In this document: positions 1-8,291 of the stretch, piece by piece | How the letters are laid out: each line of letters begins with the position of its first letter | Numbering within the stretch: the stretch's first letter is position 1 | Source of the DNA: Branchiostoma floridae | Taxonomy: Eukaryota; Chordata; Leptocardii; Amphioxiformes; Branchiostomatidae | DNA: 30,200 bases | Reading direction: 5' to 3' | Assembly: GCF_000003815.2 (NCBI RefSeq) | Contig: NC_049981.1 | Location: 5,381,998 to 5,412,197 of the forward strand | Notes under the pieces: generated by a model | Seen by the model: only the letters and a program-made list of their open reading frames with translations | Told to the model about the DNA's origin: nothing | The model's database searches: none | Made by a program: the position numbers and the translations under genes

Positions 1-135
1 TGGGAAGGAGGCTAGGTTGTTACAAGTTGATGTGTGAGTTTACTTTTGGAGTCTGGCCAAGGGTTGTAGCCGAGGGCAGTGTATCAGTGGTCGTCTCTTC
101 TTTCTCTGTCGCTCGCCAAAACCTCTTGATCCGTG

Positions 136-1114
136 TCAGCTTGTCACCCCCGTGTGAGCATTGTAGCGCGTCGCTTCCCACCGCTTCGCATCCAGGGGAT
201 GGCATTCAGCGGGGTTTGCTTATTAGGAAACAGCAAGAAAAAGTCAACGCACTCTTGGAATTGAGTTTGTGTGGCCCTATCCCATACTGTGTGTGTGTGG
301 GGGGGGGGGGGTCTCTTAGGAAAACTTAGAAATAGAACAAAATAAGAATGCTTGCTAAGAGGGTTGGGCTTGCTTATATGACTGGTTTATTTCGCAATTC
401 AACAAACTGACAATGACATTGCAGCCACACGGCTGAATTACGACTTGTCATTACAAACAGATAACATCAAAGTGGTTAAAATCGAACTTAAAAAGTGTTG
501 CAGATAGACAAATTAAAACAGTATTGAGATAAAATGAGTGTCATTACCAAAACATTTAAAATAGTATTTGCTATCCCTAATGCTTTGGGATAACATTAGA
601 GCTATCGGCCATAAAAGTACCAAGACAATATTGCATGCCAAGGACAAAAGACGCAAAACCAGGGGTTCTGTTGCAGTGCCAAGGTCACGCGATGGGGGTT
701 CAAAATTTACCTTGACCTTCGTCTTTCCACTACCAACCAAATATCATCACAATACATTCCGAGAGGTTTTTAAGTTATAATGACCACAAAATTACGGAAA
801 CACAAACACACATATCAGACAGACACACAAACACACTTAAACACACGCAAAACAATCCCTCCATTTTTCACGATGTTTTAAATCATTCATTCTACCCCTG
901 ATAGCAAAATGGTTACTTGTTGTCTATCTACCTGGAAACTTCAGCATCATATTTGTCAAATTTCTACAATTTCCAAAGCCCTGACTCCCAGAAGAAATGC
1001 GTGCGTGGAGTTCTGAAGAGGAAGAGTGAAGCAAAAGTGATGACAAGAGAAGGAAGAACAAGAGTTCGGAGACCTCATACCTTCAGAATGCCCCTGCAGT
1101 TCCACAGCAAGCCG
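136..1114 (-). CDS. C-terminal three exons of an unrecognised gene
   Basis: Exons at 1114-1081 (34 nt), 1012-932 (81 nt) and 218-136 (83 nt, ending TGA). Splice signals are good: donor GAAG|gtatga, acceptor with a long pyrimidine tract ending cttcctcttcag, donor CCAG|gtagat, acceptor ctgtttcctaataag. Phases match at both junctions (one base carried over each time), and the chosen frame is the only one open through all three. Residues include ELHARISSGSQGFGN, then ANPAECHPLDAKRWE, ending GVTS. The 68-nt first intron is short for a chordate. The gene would begin to the right of 1114; its 5' exons were not found. The 34-nt exon abuts a copy of the interspersed repeat starting near 1107, so its left part is the least certain. 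No domain recognised. Confidence 0.45.
299..311 (+). repeat. Poly-G run after a GT tract
   Basis: A run of 13 G directly follows gtgtgtgt. Simple-sequence slippage site. Confidence 0.9.
600..845 (+). repeat. Interspersed repeat family A, copy 1
   Basis: Shares the order gcagt-ccaaggtcac, ttaccttgaccttcgtctt, accaaccaaatatcatcac, ttataatgaccacaaaattac-ggaaacacaaacacac with copies at 1107-1335, 25890-26210 and 26455-26690. The 3' end passes into a (CA)-rich tract with cagacaga units. No terminal inverted repeat is visible. Confidence 0.7.
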
Positions 1115-1335
1115 CTAGGGCTGGGGTGGGCAAACATACATCACTTCTTCCTTACATCACAAGAAGAAAATCAAGGCCAAAGCATGTCTAGGTGTAAAGA
1201 TGTCCAAAATTAAGTTTTGCTGCAGTACCAAGATCACACAACCGGGGGGCCCAAAACTAAAGTCTTCCCAACACCTTCTCACATACCAAATCTTATTACA
1301 ATCCATCCATCATACAGCCCGACACAGACATGGGT
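1107..1335 (+). repeat. Interspersed repeat family A, copy 2
   Basis: Contains gggcaaacatacatcacttc, gcatgtctaggtgtaaag, tgctgcagtaccaagatcac and ataccaaatcttattacaatc, all matching the copies near 26 kb in the same order and orientation. It has lost part of the middle and the 3' tail. Confidence 0.65.
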
Positions 1336-1527
1336 ACGCCTTGCTACAAACTGTATATATGTGGCCCTCCCCCGGCCCACAGCCGGCCCGACAGTACTGC
1401 ATTGCGCAATGCCTTCAGGATACACGTTATCTCCACACGTCAGATGATACAAGTACATGATGAATGATATAATAGCTGCACTCTATAATAACACACCAGT
1501 CGGAGGTCGCAGGCGCTTGAAGATTAT

Positions 1528-2425
1528 CTTTCAGACTCTTAAACGTAAGCAGGGATTTTTGCAGTTCTAATAGCCGGTGTTATACGAGACTCATAATTTG
1601 GGTCAAGGTACCCATAAAATGTGATAAAATGTCGTTTTTATGGCCGTTTTAGTGTTGAAGCGGGGCGTTGTTGTTTTTCTGATTATGACGCCGCCCTAGT
1701 CAACGACCTCTGTCTTGATGGAATTCTCACCTTTCGGCGGTTTAAACGCTTCAAACATTGCTTAGAATTATTTGGACTCTTAAATATGACTTAGAATCAT
1801 GAAAAAGGGGGTCTATACCAGCCATTATTATGAGAGACTCGTAAAATGGGTTGAGAAACCCATGAATTTAGGATAAAATTACAGTCGATGCTTTCTAAAG
1901 GTCCTTGGCTCTTGGTAGAGGCGTAGTTGTCGTCTGGTTTTGACGTCACGCTCGCCGACGGCTACGACTTCTAAAAGATAATTATCCAGGTGTTTGGACT
2001 CTACGTGTGGGCTAGAATCTTAATGGTTCGCCTTTTTCAGCCGGTGGGTTGTGAGTCTCCGGGTCGAGGAACCCATAAATTTACGATAGAATGATAGTTG
2101 TTGCTTTAAGGGTTGTCTGTTCCTTCGGGGTGTGGCACAGTTGTTGTGGGATCTTGATGACACACTAGTCGACGAAGGCGTCGGTCCCGACAGGTTTTTC
2201 GACGTGGATTCACACCTTTCCACGGTCGGAGTCGCTTAAAACAATTATTCAGACTCTTAATGGAAACTTACCCGTTTGTACGAGCCGACGTGTTCTGAGA
2301 CTCGTAATCTTGGTTTAAGGACCAACTATATGACATTTGTTTCCTTTCATAGAGTCGACCCCCTTTTTGGGGCAGGGCGCTGGTGTTTTGGACATCGTGC
2401 TTGACGACAGGATTGTCGTTGTGGG
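1528..2425 (+). repeat. Diverged tandem array, four units of about 220-250 bp
   Basis: Anchors recur in order: gagactc-taa at 1586, 1834, 2052 (as gagtctc) and 2297; an acccat(a/g)aa block 20-30 bp later; a gttgtt...gac-c-g--gacgac block; and ggactctta or agactctta before the next unit. Spacings are 248, 218 and 245 bp. Units are heavily diverged with many indels, so the array is old. No open frame is conserved between units. It lies between two candidate genes. Confidence 0.6.
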
Positions 2426-2447
2426 TTCGACACGTAGTTACATTCCG

Positions 2448-2515
2448 TACTTAAGTGGCTGACAAGCCTGTATAGGGAGCAGAAGGTCGAGGGTTCGAAC
2501 CCCATCCCCCAGTCA
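2448..2515 (+). repeat. tRNA-like remnant with intact B box
   Basis: GGGTTCGAACCCC at about 2490 is a perfect T-stem and loop with RNA polymerase III B-box consensus. Upstream, aagtggctgacaagcct is a degenerate A-box/D-arm. Acceptor-stem pairing is not clear, so I read it as the head of an old tRNA-derived SINE rather than a working tRNA. Confidence 0.4.
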
Positions 2516-2789
2516 GAGTGCCACTGAACCGCCTATCCGCACGCGATCGTTGGGTGTACGTGATGACAGAGCGATCGGACAGGGAATTGGGTGAACTTTA
2601 TAAAATAATCTTTATCGCAAACTCATGCCCGAAGGCTAATTGCAAATATACATTAAAGTGCAATGATGACAATAATATTGAATAATATACAATAACAAAA
2701 TGGACATAAAGTAAAATAGGGGTCATCAAATAGCGACACTTCTAATCTAAAATGAATGCTATTTGGTTTGATTTCTTTCCTGTATGCAG

Positions 2790-3644
2790 TGGAGGATGAA
2801 ATTCCCGACATTTTGGGAGACATATGCATTGGATGGTGCTAACAGGAAGACAGTACGTAGACGAATAAACGTACTGTATGATTAGCTGTCTCTTCAGTCA
2901 TACGTCTACATTGTGCTTGATATTCCTATTATGAAGACACAAATCCCACATAGGTCGCAGCGAGGTCGCAGCATGATCTCCGTCTGTGGAATGGGGGTCT
3001 TATAGATATTGGTAATACCCCCGTCACATGTAACGAAAATCGATCGGACGACGAGTCTGCGAGCTATAAATTACAAGGAGGTATGACCCTGATGCCGACG
3101 AAGAAATGGCAGAGTTCCCCCCTTTCCCGTCAGGGTCATGCCTCCTCGTAATTTAGAGCTCGCAGACTCGTCGTCCGATAGATTTTCGCTACTTGTGACG
3201 GGGGTATAAAGGTTGGTAGTCCCGTAACGTTTTTGTGAGGCCATAGGGGCAGTGGCCATGGGTTGTTATCCACTGTGTCTAGGGTACAGTATTGGAAGGT
3301 GGAGTCCATCCCTCTCCTGTCACTGCCTTTTACCTCCTGGGTGGAGTGAGGAAAGTGCTTTTCCCAAGAGTGCCGTTCCAAAAAGTAAAACGTCGAGAGC
3401 TTGGCGAGTATCCGATCCGGGACCTCTAATTTCTGAGCTCAGCGCTCTGCCAGTTACGCGACTCCAGCGCCACCATTCATATATACATTGCATTAAACAT
3501 CTTGCGCTACAGTTGTTCAAGGAATGGAATACGCGCGAAGGTTATGACAAGAGATATTTCGCGACCATCTCAAAGATGTTCGGTAGGTCACTCGAGGATG
3601 ACCAATGTCTGAGAAAGTTACCGATAGAGGAGTGTTTTGAATAA
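2790..3644 (+). CDS. Candidate two-exon C-terminus with repeat-filled intron
   Basis: Exon 2790-2852 (63 nt) follows a strong acceptor (ttctttcctgtatgcag) and ends ACA|gtacgt. Exon 3513-3644 (132 nt) follows cttgcgctacag. Both are phase 0, so they join without a shift. The first encodes WRMKFPTFWETYALDGANRK plus one residue, the second LFKEWNTREGYDKRYF onward and ends CFE. The stop overlaps an AATAAA at 3640, and another AATAAA lies at 3844. The 660-nt intron holds a palindromic MITE and a SINE. A second frame of the first exon (EDEIPDILGD) is also open, and its donor is only moderate. Further 5' exons would lie left of 2790, beyond the tandem array. The product is charged, helical in character and unrecognised. 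Confidence 0.35.
3009..3212. mobile_element. Palindromic MITE, copy 1
   Basis: Arms of about 82 bp at 3011-3094 and 3128-3208 are near-perfect inverted repeats (outer end taatacccccgtcac, inner end catgaccctga) around a 33-bp loop. No coding capacity. It sits directly against the 3' end of a minus-strand SINE, inside the intron of the 2790-3644 model. Confidence 0.8.
3205..3475 (-). mobile_element. tRNA-derived SINE
   Basis: Read on the minus strand it starts with a tRNA-like head near 3475 (gcgtaactggcagagcgctg as A-box region; the B box is decayed to ccggatcggatac). A body with ctcactccacccaggaggta and gtggataacaaccc follows, ending near 3205 in gggactacc. The body matches the SINE at 15475-16037. 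The B box is damaged, so the copy is probably inactive. Confidence 0.7.
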
Positions 3645-4060
3645 AAGAAAAGCGATGCAATTTGAACTAGTGAAAAGGTTGCATTGAGAGAACCGATGTA
3701 ATATACTGTGGAATCGATTCTAATCAACTTGAAAAGCCTCACAGAGTTTGGTACGTTTGTTTTAGTCTGTTTCTATTTGTTCTGTGATGTTTTCGACTAG
3801 TAGTAATGATTAAGAAAGCAATACATATCACCACACTCATTACAATAAAATAATCGCACTAAATCAATATACAACACAAGCAAATCATTGAAAATAGAAA
3901 TCTAATTCTTTAGAATCTACGAAGTTTCTAGAAAACGCCAGTATCCATCAAACCATTGGCAAGTTTACAAGATAACTTTCTTTCAAATGTGCCAAATTTG
4001 GGAATAGAAGAACTTTTGCAGACTATAAGAGTTAACTTTAAATTTTCCGAGAGATTCACT

Positions 4061-4305
4061 TCACACTTCTTGGACCGTTTCCAAAATCATATCCAGTTGC
4101 TTCAGTGACTGTTCTTTTGGCGATTCACTTGGCGATTTCAAGAAACGTCCGGAATTTAAAAGAGGCGATGTAATCTCAACTTGGGGAAAACTTCAGCAAG
4201 ACATCTCATTTCGTGACGCACTGGTAAATGAAGGACCTTTTGAATCTAATCTATAAGATCCAACACCCCGCAAAGACTGATGCGCTTACTTTCTTTCGCT
4301 TTCAT
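4061..4305 (-). CDS. Candidate two-exon 44-codon gene
   Basis: Exon 1 has ATG at 4305 (A at -3) and ends at 4290 with donor AAA|gtaagc. Exon 2 is 4179-4061, after acceptor gaagttttccccaag, ending TGA. One base carried over from exon 1 completes the first codon of exon 2. The product is hydrophilic, with a Ser/Pro-rich centre (KSPSESPKEQ) and a helical C-terminus SLKQLDMILETVQEV. An in-frame TAA lies upstream of the ATG, and an overlapping upstream ATG frame (MSLGVVDNRQRK) precedes it. A CpG-rich patch at 4360-4450 could be its promoter. A competing acceptor (tttaccag, exon from 4226) opens a different short frame. No homologue recognised; this may equally be the last exon of a larger gene. 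Confidence 0.3.
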
Positions 4306-4494
4306 TTTCTCTGTCTGTTATCAACTACGCCAAGAGACATGCTACTTACTAGGTTATATCTGACGCACTTGCGCGCGTAGGTTCGTTATTGTTTCTGGGA
4401 AAAAAGAGATTCCCTACCGTGTTCCCGATATAGACGGCGATACGCGTTTACAGTATCTCGTTTGCAGGACATTAATCGCACAGAATCCAATTTT

Positions 4495-4715
4495 TTAGTA
4501 CCCCTGTCACATTATCCACGATCTTCGGGCGTGTAGATGGAAGATCGACAGAGGGTTACGCGTATTAATATTTTTCACCTGAAAACCGTCCATATCACAT
4601 ATAAGCCATACATTTTACATTGTACTATTGTTGTGCAACAACTTTATTATTATAAACGAGACTCGAGCGATTCCCGCAGACTCGTCGTCCGATCGATATT
4701 CGCGCAATGTGGTAT
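4495..4715. mobile_element. Palindromic MITE, copy 2 (decayed)
   Basis: The right end matches copy 1 over gcagactcgtcgtccgat plus cgatattcgcg. The left end keeps tagtacccctgtcacat. The inner arms have diverged or been replaced, so the hairpin is largely lost. Confidence 0.6.
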
Positions 4716-4886
4716 TGAAACTGGACAAAACGATTGATATCACAATCACAACAGCATATACCATCATTCGAACAGCAATACCATTATTCATCTTTCTAAA
4801 ACCAAGTACCACTTAGCGAAAATAACTAGGAAAGTATCTGGAGAGAGAGAGCTATCTGTAGTACTAGTGGAGAGAGAGCTGTCAAT

Positions 4887-4900
4887 GTTGCCATGGCAAT
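4887..4900. promoter_or_regulatory. Near-perfect RFX X-box palindrome
   Basis: GTTGCCATGGCAAT differs by one base from the X-box consensus GTNRCC-NN-RGYAAC. A further GGCAAC follows at once. No gene start is evident next to it. Confidence 0.3.
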
Positions 4901-4948
4901 GGCAACGTACTATCAGACGATCACGTCAGACACGCGCCTGTCACTGAT

Positions 4949-5470
4949 AGGGCCTTCACACTGAAATCGAATCAAGCCCCCTTCGCACGAGAGAAAGAGT
5001 GAGCCGGAATGCCGTCAGAATGAATTTTTTTTCTAGTCCTGGAAATTCCTGGCAATCTGTGGTGTGTTCCAGAAATTCTCACTGCATTTCAGATATTTGT
5101 GCTCATTCTTTTGGCCAGATTCTGGCAGGATTCGAAGTGGCTTGCCATTTCGGTTCTCCATCGAATGAGATACATTTGTAAGAATGTTTTGAATAATGTT
5201 GGAATGCCGTAGAATGCGGTCATACTGCAGTCAGAATTGTCAAAATACACTTAAAATACACTGTGAATGCCGTTCGATATTTTTCAACTTCAAATGGATC
5301 TCGAAAGTTTTTAGCATGCCAAAAACTTTCGGGCCAGCCGAAAGAACGGTCACAAATATCTGGAATGCGGTGAGAATTTCTAGAATACACTATGAATTCC
5401 CAGGAATAGAAAAGACTTTTCATTCTGACGGCATTCCGGCTCATTCTTGCATTCATGTGAAGGGGCCTTA
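4949..5470. mobile_element. Long-hairpin MITE, 'ggccttcacactg' family, copy 1
   Basis: Ends agggccttcacactgaaa and gtgaaggggcctta are inverted. The arms are long: gagccggaatgccgtcagaatg near the left is matched by cattctgacggcattccggctc near the right, and the homology continues inward for roughly 180 bp. A TA lies at the left flank. Both arms contain apparent open frames (4999-5181 and the two strands of 5196-5471) that are by-products of the palindrome. Confidence 0.8.
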
Positions 5471-5474
5471 AAGT

Positions 5475-5854
5475 TTACAATTTATCACTCTGCTGTAGCT
5501 ACAGCTGAGATTAGGTGTGTAATGTGTTGAGTAGAGGGACGGGTGGTTATTGATGCCACTGTCCGCCGGGGATCACGAGTACCCATCAGTTGGACACCTC
5601 AAAAAAATCGATACGACGGCATGGATTTCTCCAATAAATTACATGACTGTGCTCTACATGTATAAAAACTGGCGAAGGGTGTTCAGAGACTTTAAGCTGC
5701 GCTAGAAGAGGGAGTTCACGCGGGGGAACCTAGGTACTCTCCCGGTAAAGAGAACCTTAGCCCATGTTGAATCCGTGAATCAGCGCTCCCCACAAAGACG
5801 TATGACTAGCTAGAAATCGGCAAAGGAGGCTTCACAAATGCGATTTTTCACACT
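5475..5854. other. No feature identified
   Basis: Between two MITEs. A TATAAAAA at 5661 and a protein-like plus-strand frame at about 5537-5670 are present, but the minus strand is equally open there, and no good acceptor supports either. Confidence 0.5.
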
Positions 5855-6093
5855 CAAGGTGGTATCTCACGTGACACTACACATGGGGCACCGGTGCGGC
5901 ACTGTGGGGTTCGTTCACTGGCACTATTGTTATTCTCGCAGATTATTTTTAGAATTTAGATATTGCGTAATACGTAAAAGTATTACTTAGAATACAACAA
6001 AATACACAAAACGAATGAAATTCGTCCAGAAATCTTGCGAACCCCGGAGTGCCACAGCTGTGACCCAAGTGTAGTGAAATACCACTTTTCGCA
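5855..6093. mobile_element. MITE, 'gcggggttcgttcact' family, copy 1
   Basis: The left end (aggtggtatctcacgtgac ... cactgtggggttcg) and right end (cgaaccccggagtgccac ... gtgaaataccact) form inverted repeats of about 60 bp. The centre holds attgcgtaatacgtaaaagt and aaaatacacaaaa, shared with the copy at 23845-24050. Confidence 0.7.
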
Positions 6094-6733
6094 CTCGAGG
6101 TTGAATTTGTAGAAAATGTCCGATAGGCGCTCCTGCAATACGTCCGTTGGACGGTTCAAACATTGGGAAAACAGTCTAGATTCTTTCGCACATTCTTGTG
6201 GCTCCACAGATATAAAGTTTCACGCTCAATAAATCTTTAATGGCAGGAATTTGTACAAGAGCCCAGTGGATATAGACGAAGACTGGTCAAAGAACACGTA
6301 CGTGCCTTGAACATTATGGGTACGATAGACTTGGTTCATTCGTTGAATGTACAAGCTTTACTGTTCATACGAGCCTACACAGTCAATGACTTTTTAATGT
6401 TCTGCATTTGTAAGAATTGTTCAGTGAGCATATGTCAATCAATAGTAGGTAAGTAGGTATATACGTAGGCATGACAATAATCAGCCTTAGTCACAGCAAT
6501 CGCCAAAGATTCTAGTATCTTCTTTAGCAATAAAATGTATATATGTATATTCACATTATTGATATCTACACCCTTGCATAGCAGCTATATGTTTTATCGA
6601 CAAATTTCAAAATATTTCGATCATCCAGATGGATGGCGTCGTAATATCTTAAGTGACGCTGGAGCTCTCTTTAAATGCAAATGAGACTCCAATATGGCGG
6701 CGGGCACTCCTATGACGTCACCGATGGAATGCC
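6094..6733. other. Mostly unassigned; 3' flank of the 73-residue gene
   Basis: 6095-6207 has a protein-like minus frame (PQECAKESRLFSQCLNR) with no convincing splice sites. 6210-6660 is AT-rich with nothing recognisable. 6675-6720 holds the regulatory-motif cluster listed separately. Confidence 0.4.
6675..6720 (+). promoter_or_regulatory. Cluster of octamer, YY1 and CRE motifs
   Basis: ATGCAAAT at 6675-6682 (perfect octamer), AATATGGCGGC at 6691-6701 (perfect YY1 consensus) and TGACGTCA at 6713-6720 (perfect CRE) lie within 46 bp. They fall just 3' of the stop codon of the minus-strand gene, in its likely 3' UTR or in a promoter firing the other way. Confidence 0.35.
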
Positions 6734-8291
6734 CTACTTGCGCGAGGGGTCAAAGACCAGGAAGCTTTCACGTCGGCCCTGGGATCCCACGTAGGACTTG
6801 GTCCTGTAGATAAAACCGCACAGGGCGGTTCCCACCGTCACCATGGCAACCACCGGCCACACCTAGAAACAATGAAGAATAATATTGAAGACATAGAGTT
6901 TGAAAACTTCATGCCTCCGTCATTTCATGGTCTTGATCAACTGAGCTCGCTACAATGCTTGGGTTATCAATATATCTTTTGTTCTTTTTACCTTCGCCAA
7001 GGTTTGATTTGAATTGATTTGATTTATCAACACTTAAAAAAGTAAATACATCAAAGATAAACGATACATAAAAGCCGTGCGGAAGAGAGGGAGAAGCCAA
7101 AAAAGGCTTATAGGGGCCCTCCTCCTAACAACTACTGAGCACAATTCGAATAAAATAATTGAAATTGGGAATAAATGATAACAAAACATAAATGTGTAAC
7201 AACAATTTGAAGATTGAAGGTTAGGGGGAGCATTCGTGTGTGCCTTACAGTCTATCAACACGATAAGTCGAAAGTGCCTAGGTTGGTTTTATATGTGGTT
7301 AGGTCTTGGTGAGACCTTAAGATGTTTAAATTTTCGGCTCCCTTGTGAGTTGTTACGGTACTGCAAGTGAACTCTCTTGTTTCCTTTTTATATTTCGTTT
7401 GACAGTCATGTCAACAACGTTGACAAATGATCTCTTATCGCGAACCTTATCCTTCACTTTCCCGTTGCTATTACATCCAGTGTGTGCCCCCTGATAACAG
7501 CTGCGAACTTTGGTACTGTTTGCTTTCTAGCAAACAAATATTTGCATTGCCAAGGTCTGGACTGCATGGCTGCCGTATATCAAGTCACGGAAACGCCAAC
7601 GTTAACAGGCAATAGTACAATTCTGTCGTAAAATACTGATATCTCTTACCTTACTGATGTGTGCTTCTTGTGATGCACATTAACAGATACGTCAGCGTTA
7701 TCAGAGAGTTGACAGCGATAAAGGAAAGAAAGAGAACTTTATATGTGAAGGAAGGGAAGGGAATCAAATATAGAAAACTCCATATCTAGCTTAATTGAAT
7801 TGTGCTTAGGTGACAATGAGAAAAAGAGCATTGTCGGGCTGTTTTTTGTTTTGTTTATTCTTTGGCACTTTTTGGGCGAGACCTCCACGCGGCCCCATGG
7901 GGACGCTTTGTGGATACCGGGCTTAATTAGGTTCAGGCCGGGCCCCGGATTTTTTNNNNNNNNNNNNNNNNNNNNNNNNNNNNNNNNNNNNNNNNNNNNN
8001 NNNNNNNNNNNNNNNNNNNNNNNNNNNNNNNNNNNNNNNNNNNNNNNNNNNNNNNAAACTGCAACGGAGGCTAGGGCACCTTCACAATTGTGACCTAAGC
8101 ATGACCCCAAAAGCGAGAGAAAGGAATGCAGAGATTGAGACAAAGTTATAAACCTTGTTATATTTTTGAACTTGTTATATTTTTGACAGGTCTCTCACCT
8201 CTCCAGGTCTCCAGAGTTTGCTCTGTTTGACGTACGTGTTGAGTTTGCCGTCCCGAACAACCGGCGCTAGTGCCCGCACTGCCAGCCGCAT
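6734..8291 (-). CDS. Two-exon gene for a 73-residue single-pass membrane protein, possibly mitochondrial
   Basis: Exon 1 is 8296-8199, with an ATG at 8291 that has A at -3. Exon 2 is 6862-6734 and ends in TAG. The acceptor before exon 1 ends in tttgctctattccag, the donor is GAG|gtgaga, and the second acceptor ends in cttcattgtttctag; all are strong. The exons join in phase 0. The product starts MRLAVRALAPVVRDGKL, a basic amphipathic stretch free of acidic residues for 13 positions, as in mitochondrial presequences. A single hydrophobic helix follows near residues 33-50 (WPVVAMVTVGTALCGFIY), then a basic tail ending FDPSRK. Codon use in exon 2 is G/C rich at third positions, unlike the surrounding DNA. 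The intron of about 1.34 kb holds the first 100-N gap. I do not recognise the family; a small respiratory-chain or assembly subunit is an inference from size, presequence and helix only. Confidence 0.6.
7480..7630 (+). CDS. Candidate exon after a very strong acceptor
   Basis: The acceptor ccgttgctattacatccag, preceded by a long pyrimidine tract, is among the best in the window. Two frames after it are open to stops at 7613 and about 7630. One reads CVPPDNSCELWYCLLSSK; the other reads VCFLANKYLHCQGLDC followed by a Thr-rich stretch. Both are cysteine rich. It lies on the strand opposite the first intron of the 73-residue gene. No downstream donor is clear, so it would be a terminal exon. I cannot choose the frame. 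Confidence 0.22.
7956..8055. other. Assembly gap, 100 N
   Basis: Exactly 100 N, a conventional placeholder of unknown true length, inside the intron of the 73-residue gene. Confidence 0.99.

Noticed and set aside
27-329. 100-codon plus-strand frame at the left edge
   Set aside because: It lies opposite the minus-strand exon 136-218 and runs into the poly-G/GT tract; no splice or start support.
917-1213. 98-codon plus frame with basic, protein-like middle (CVRGVLKRKSEAKV)
   Set aside because: The minus strand has two strong splice sites defining exons and a 68-nt intron here, and the 3' part of the plus frame lies in repeat A.
2448-2515. Functional tRNA gene
   Set aside because: The B box is intact, but A box and acceptor stem do not form a cloverleaf by eye; kept only as a SINE remnant.
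3252-3512. First two thirds of the 130-codon plus frame 3252-3644
   Set aside because: It is antisense to the tRNA-derived SINE; only the part from 3513 is kept as a possible exon.
5196-5471. Overlapping frames on both strands
   Set aside because: They are products of the long inverted repeat of a MITE.
5661-5668. TATAAAAA as a core promoter
   Set aside because: No initiator, exon or start codon follows convincingly.
5537-5670. Plus-strand frame containing VVIDATVRRGSRVPISW
   Set aside because: The minus strand is equally open and protein-like (MGTRDPRRTVASITTRPS), and there is no acceptor; a useful warning against trusting composition alone.
5983-6207. 74-codon minus frame
   Set aside because: Its start is GTG, not ATG, and most of it crosses the inverted repeat of a MITE; the rest lacks splice sites.
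6837-6850. X-box GTCACCATGGCAAC as a regulatory site
   Set aside because: It falls inside the best-supported coding exon, where it encodes part of VVAMVT, so coding explains it.
7739-8143. 134-codon minus frame across the gap
   Set aside because: Open only because the 100 N are untranslatable; the flanks are intronic to the 73-residue gene.
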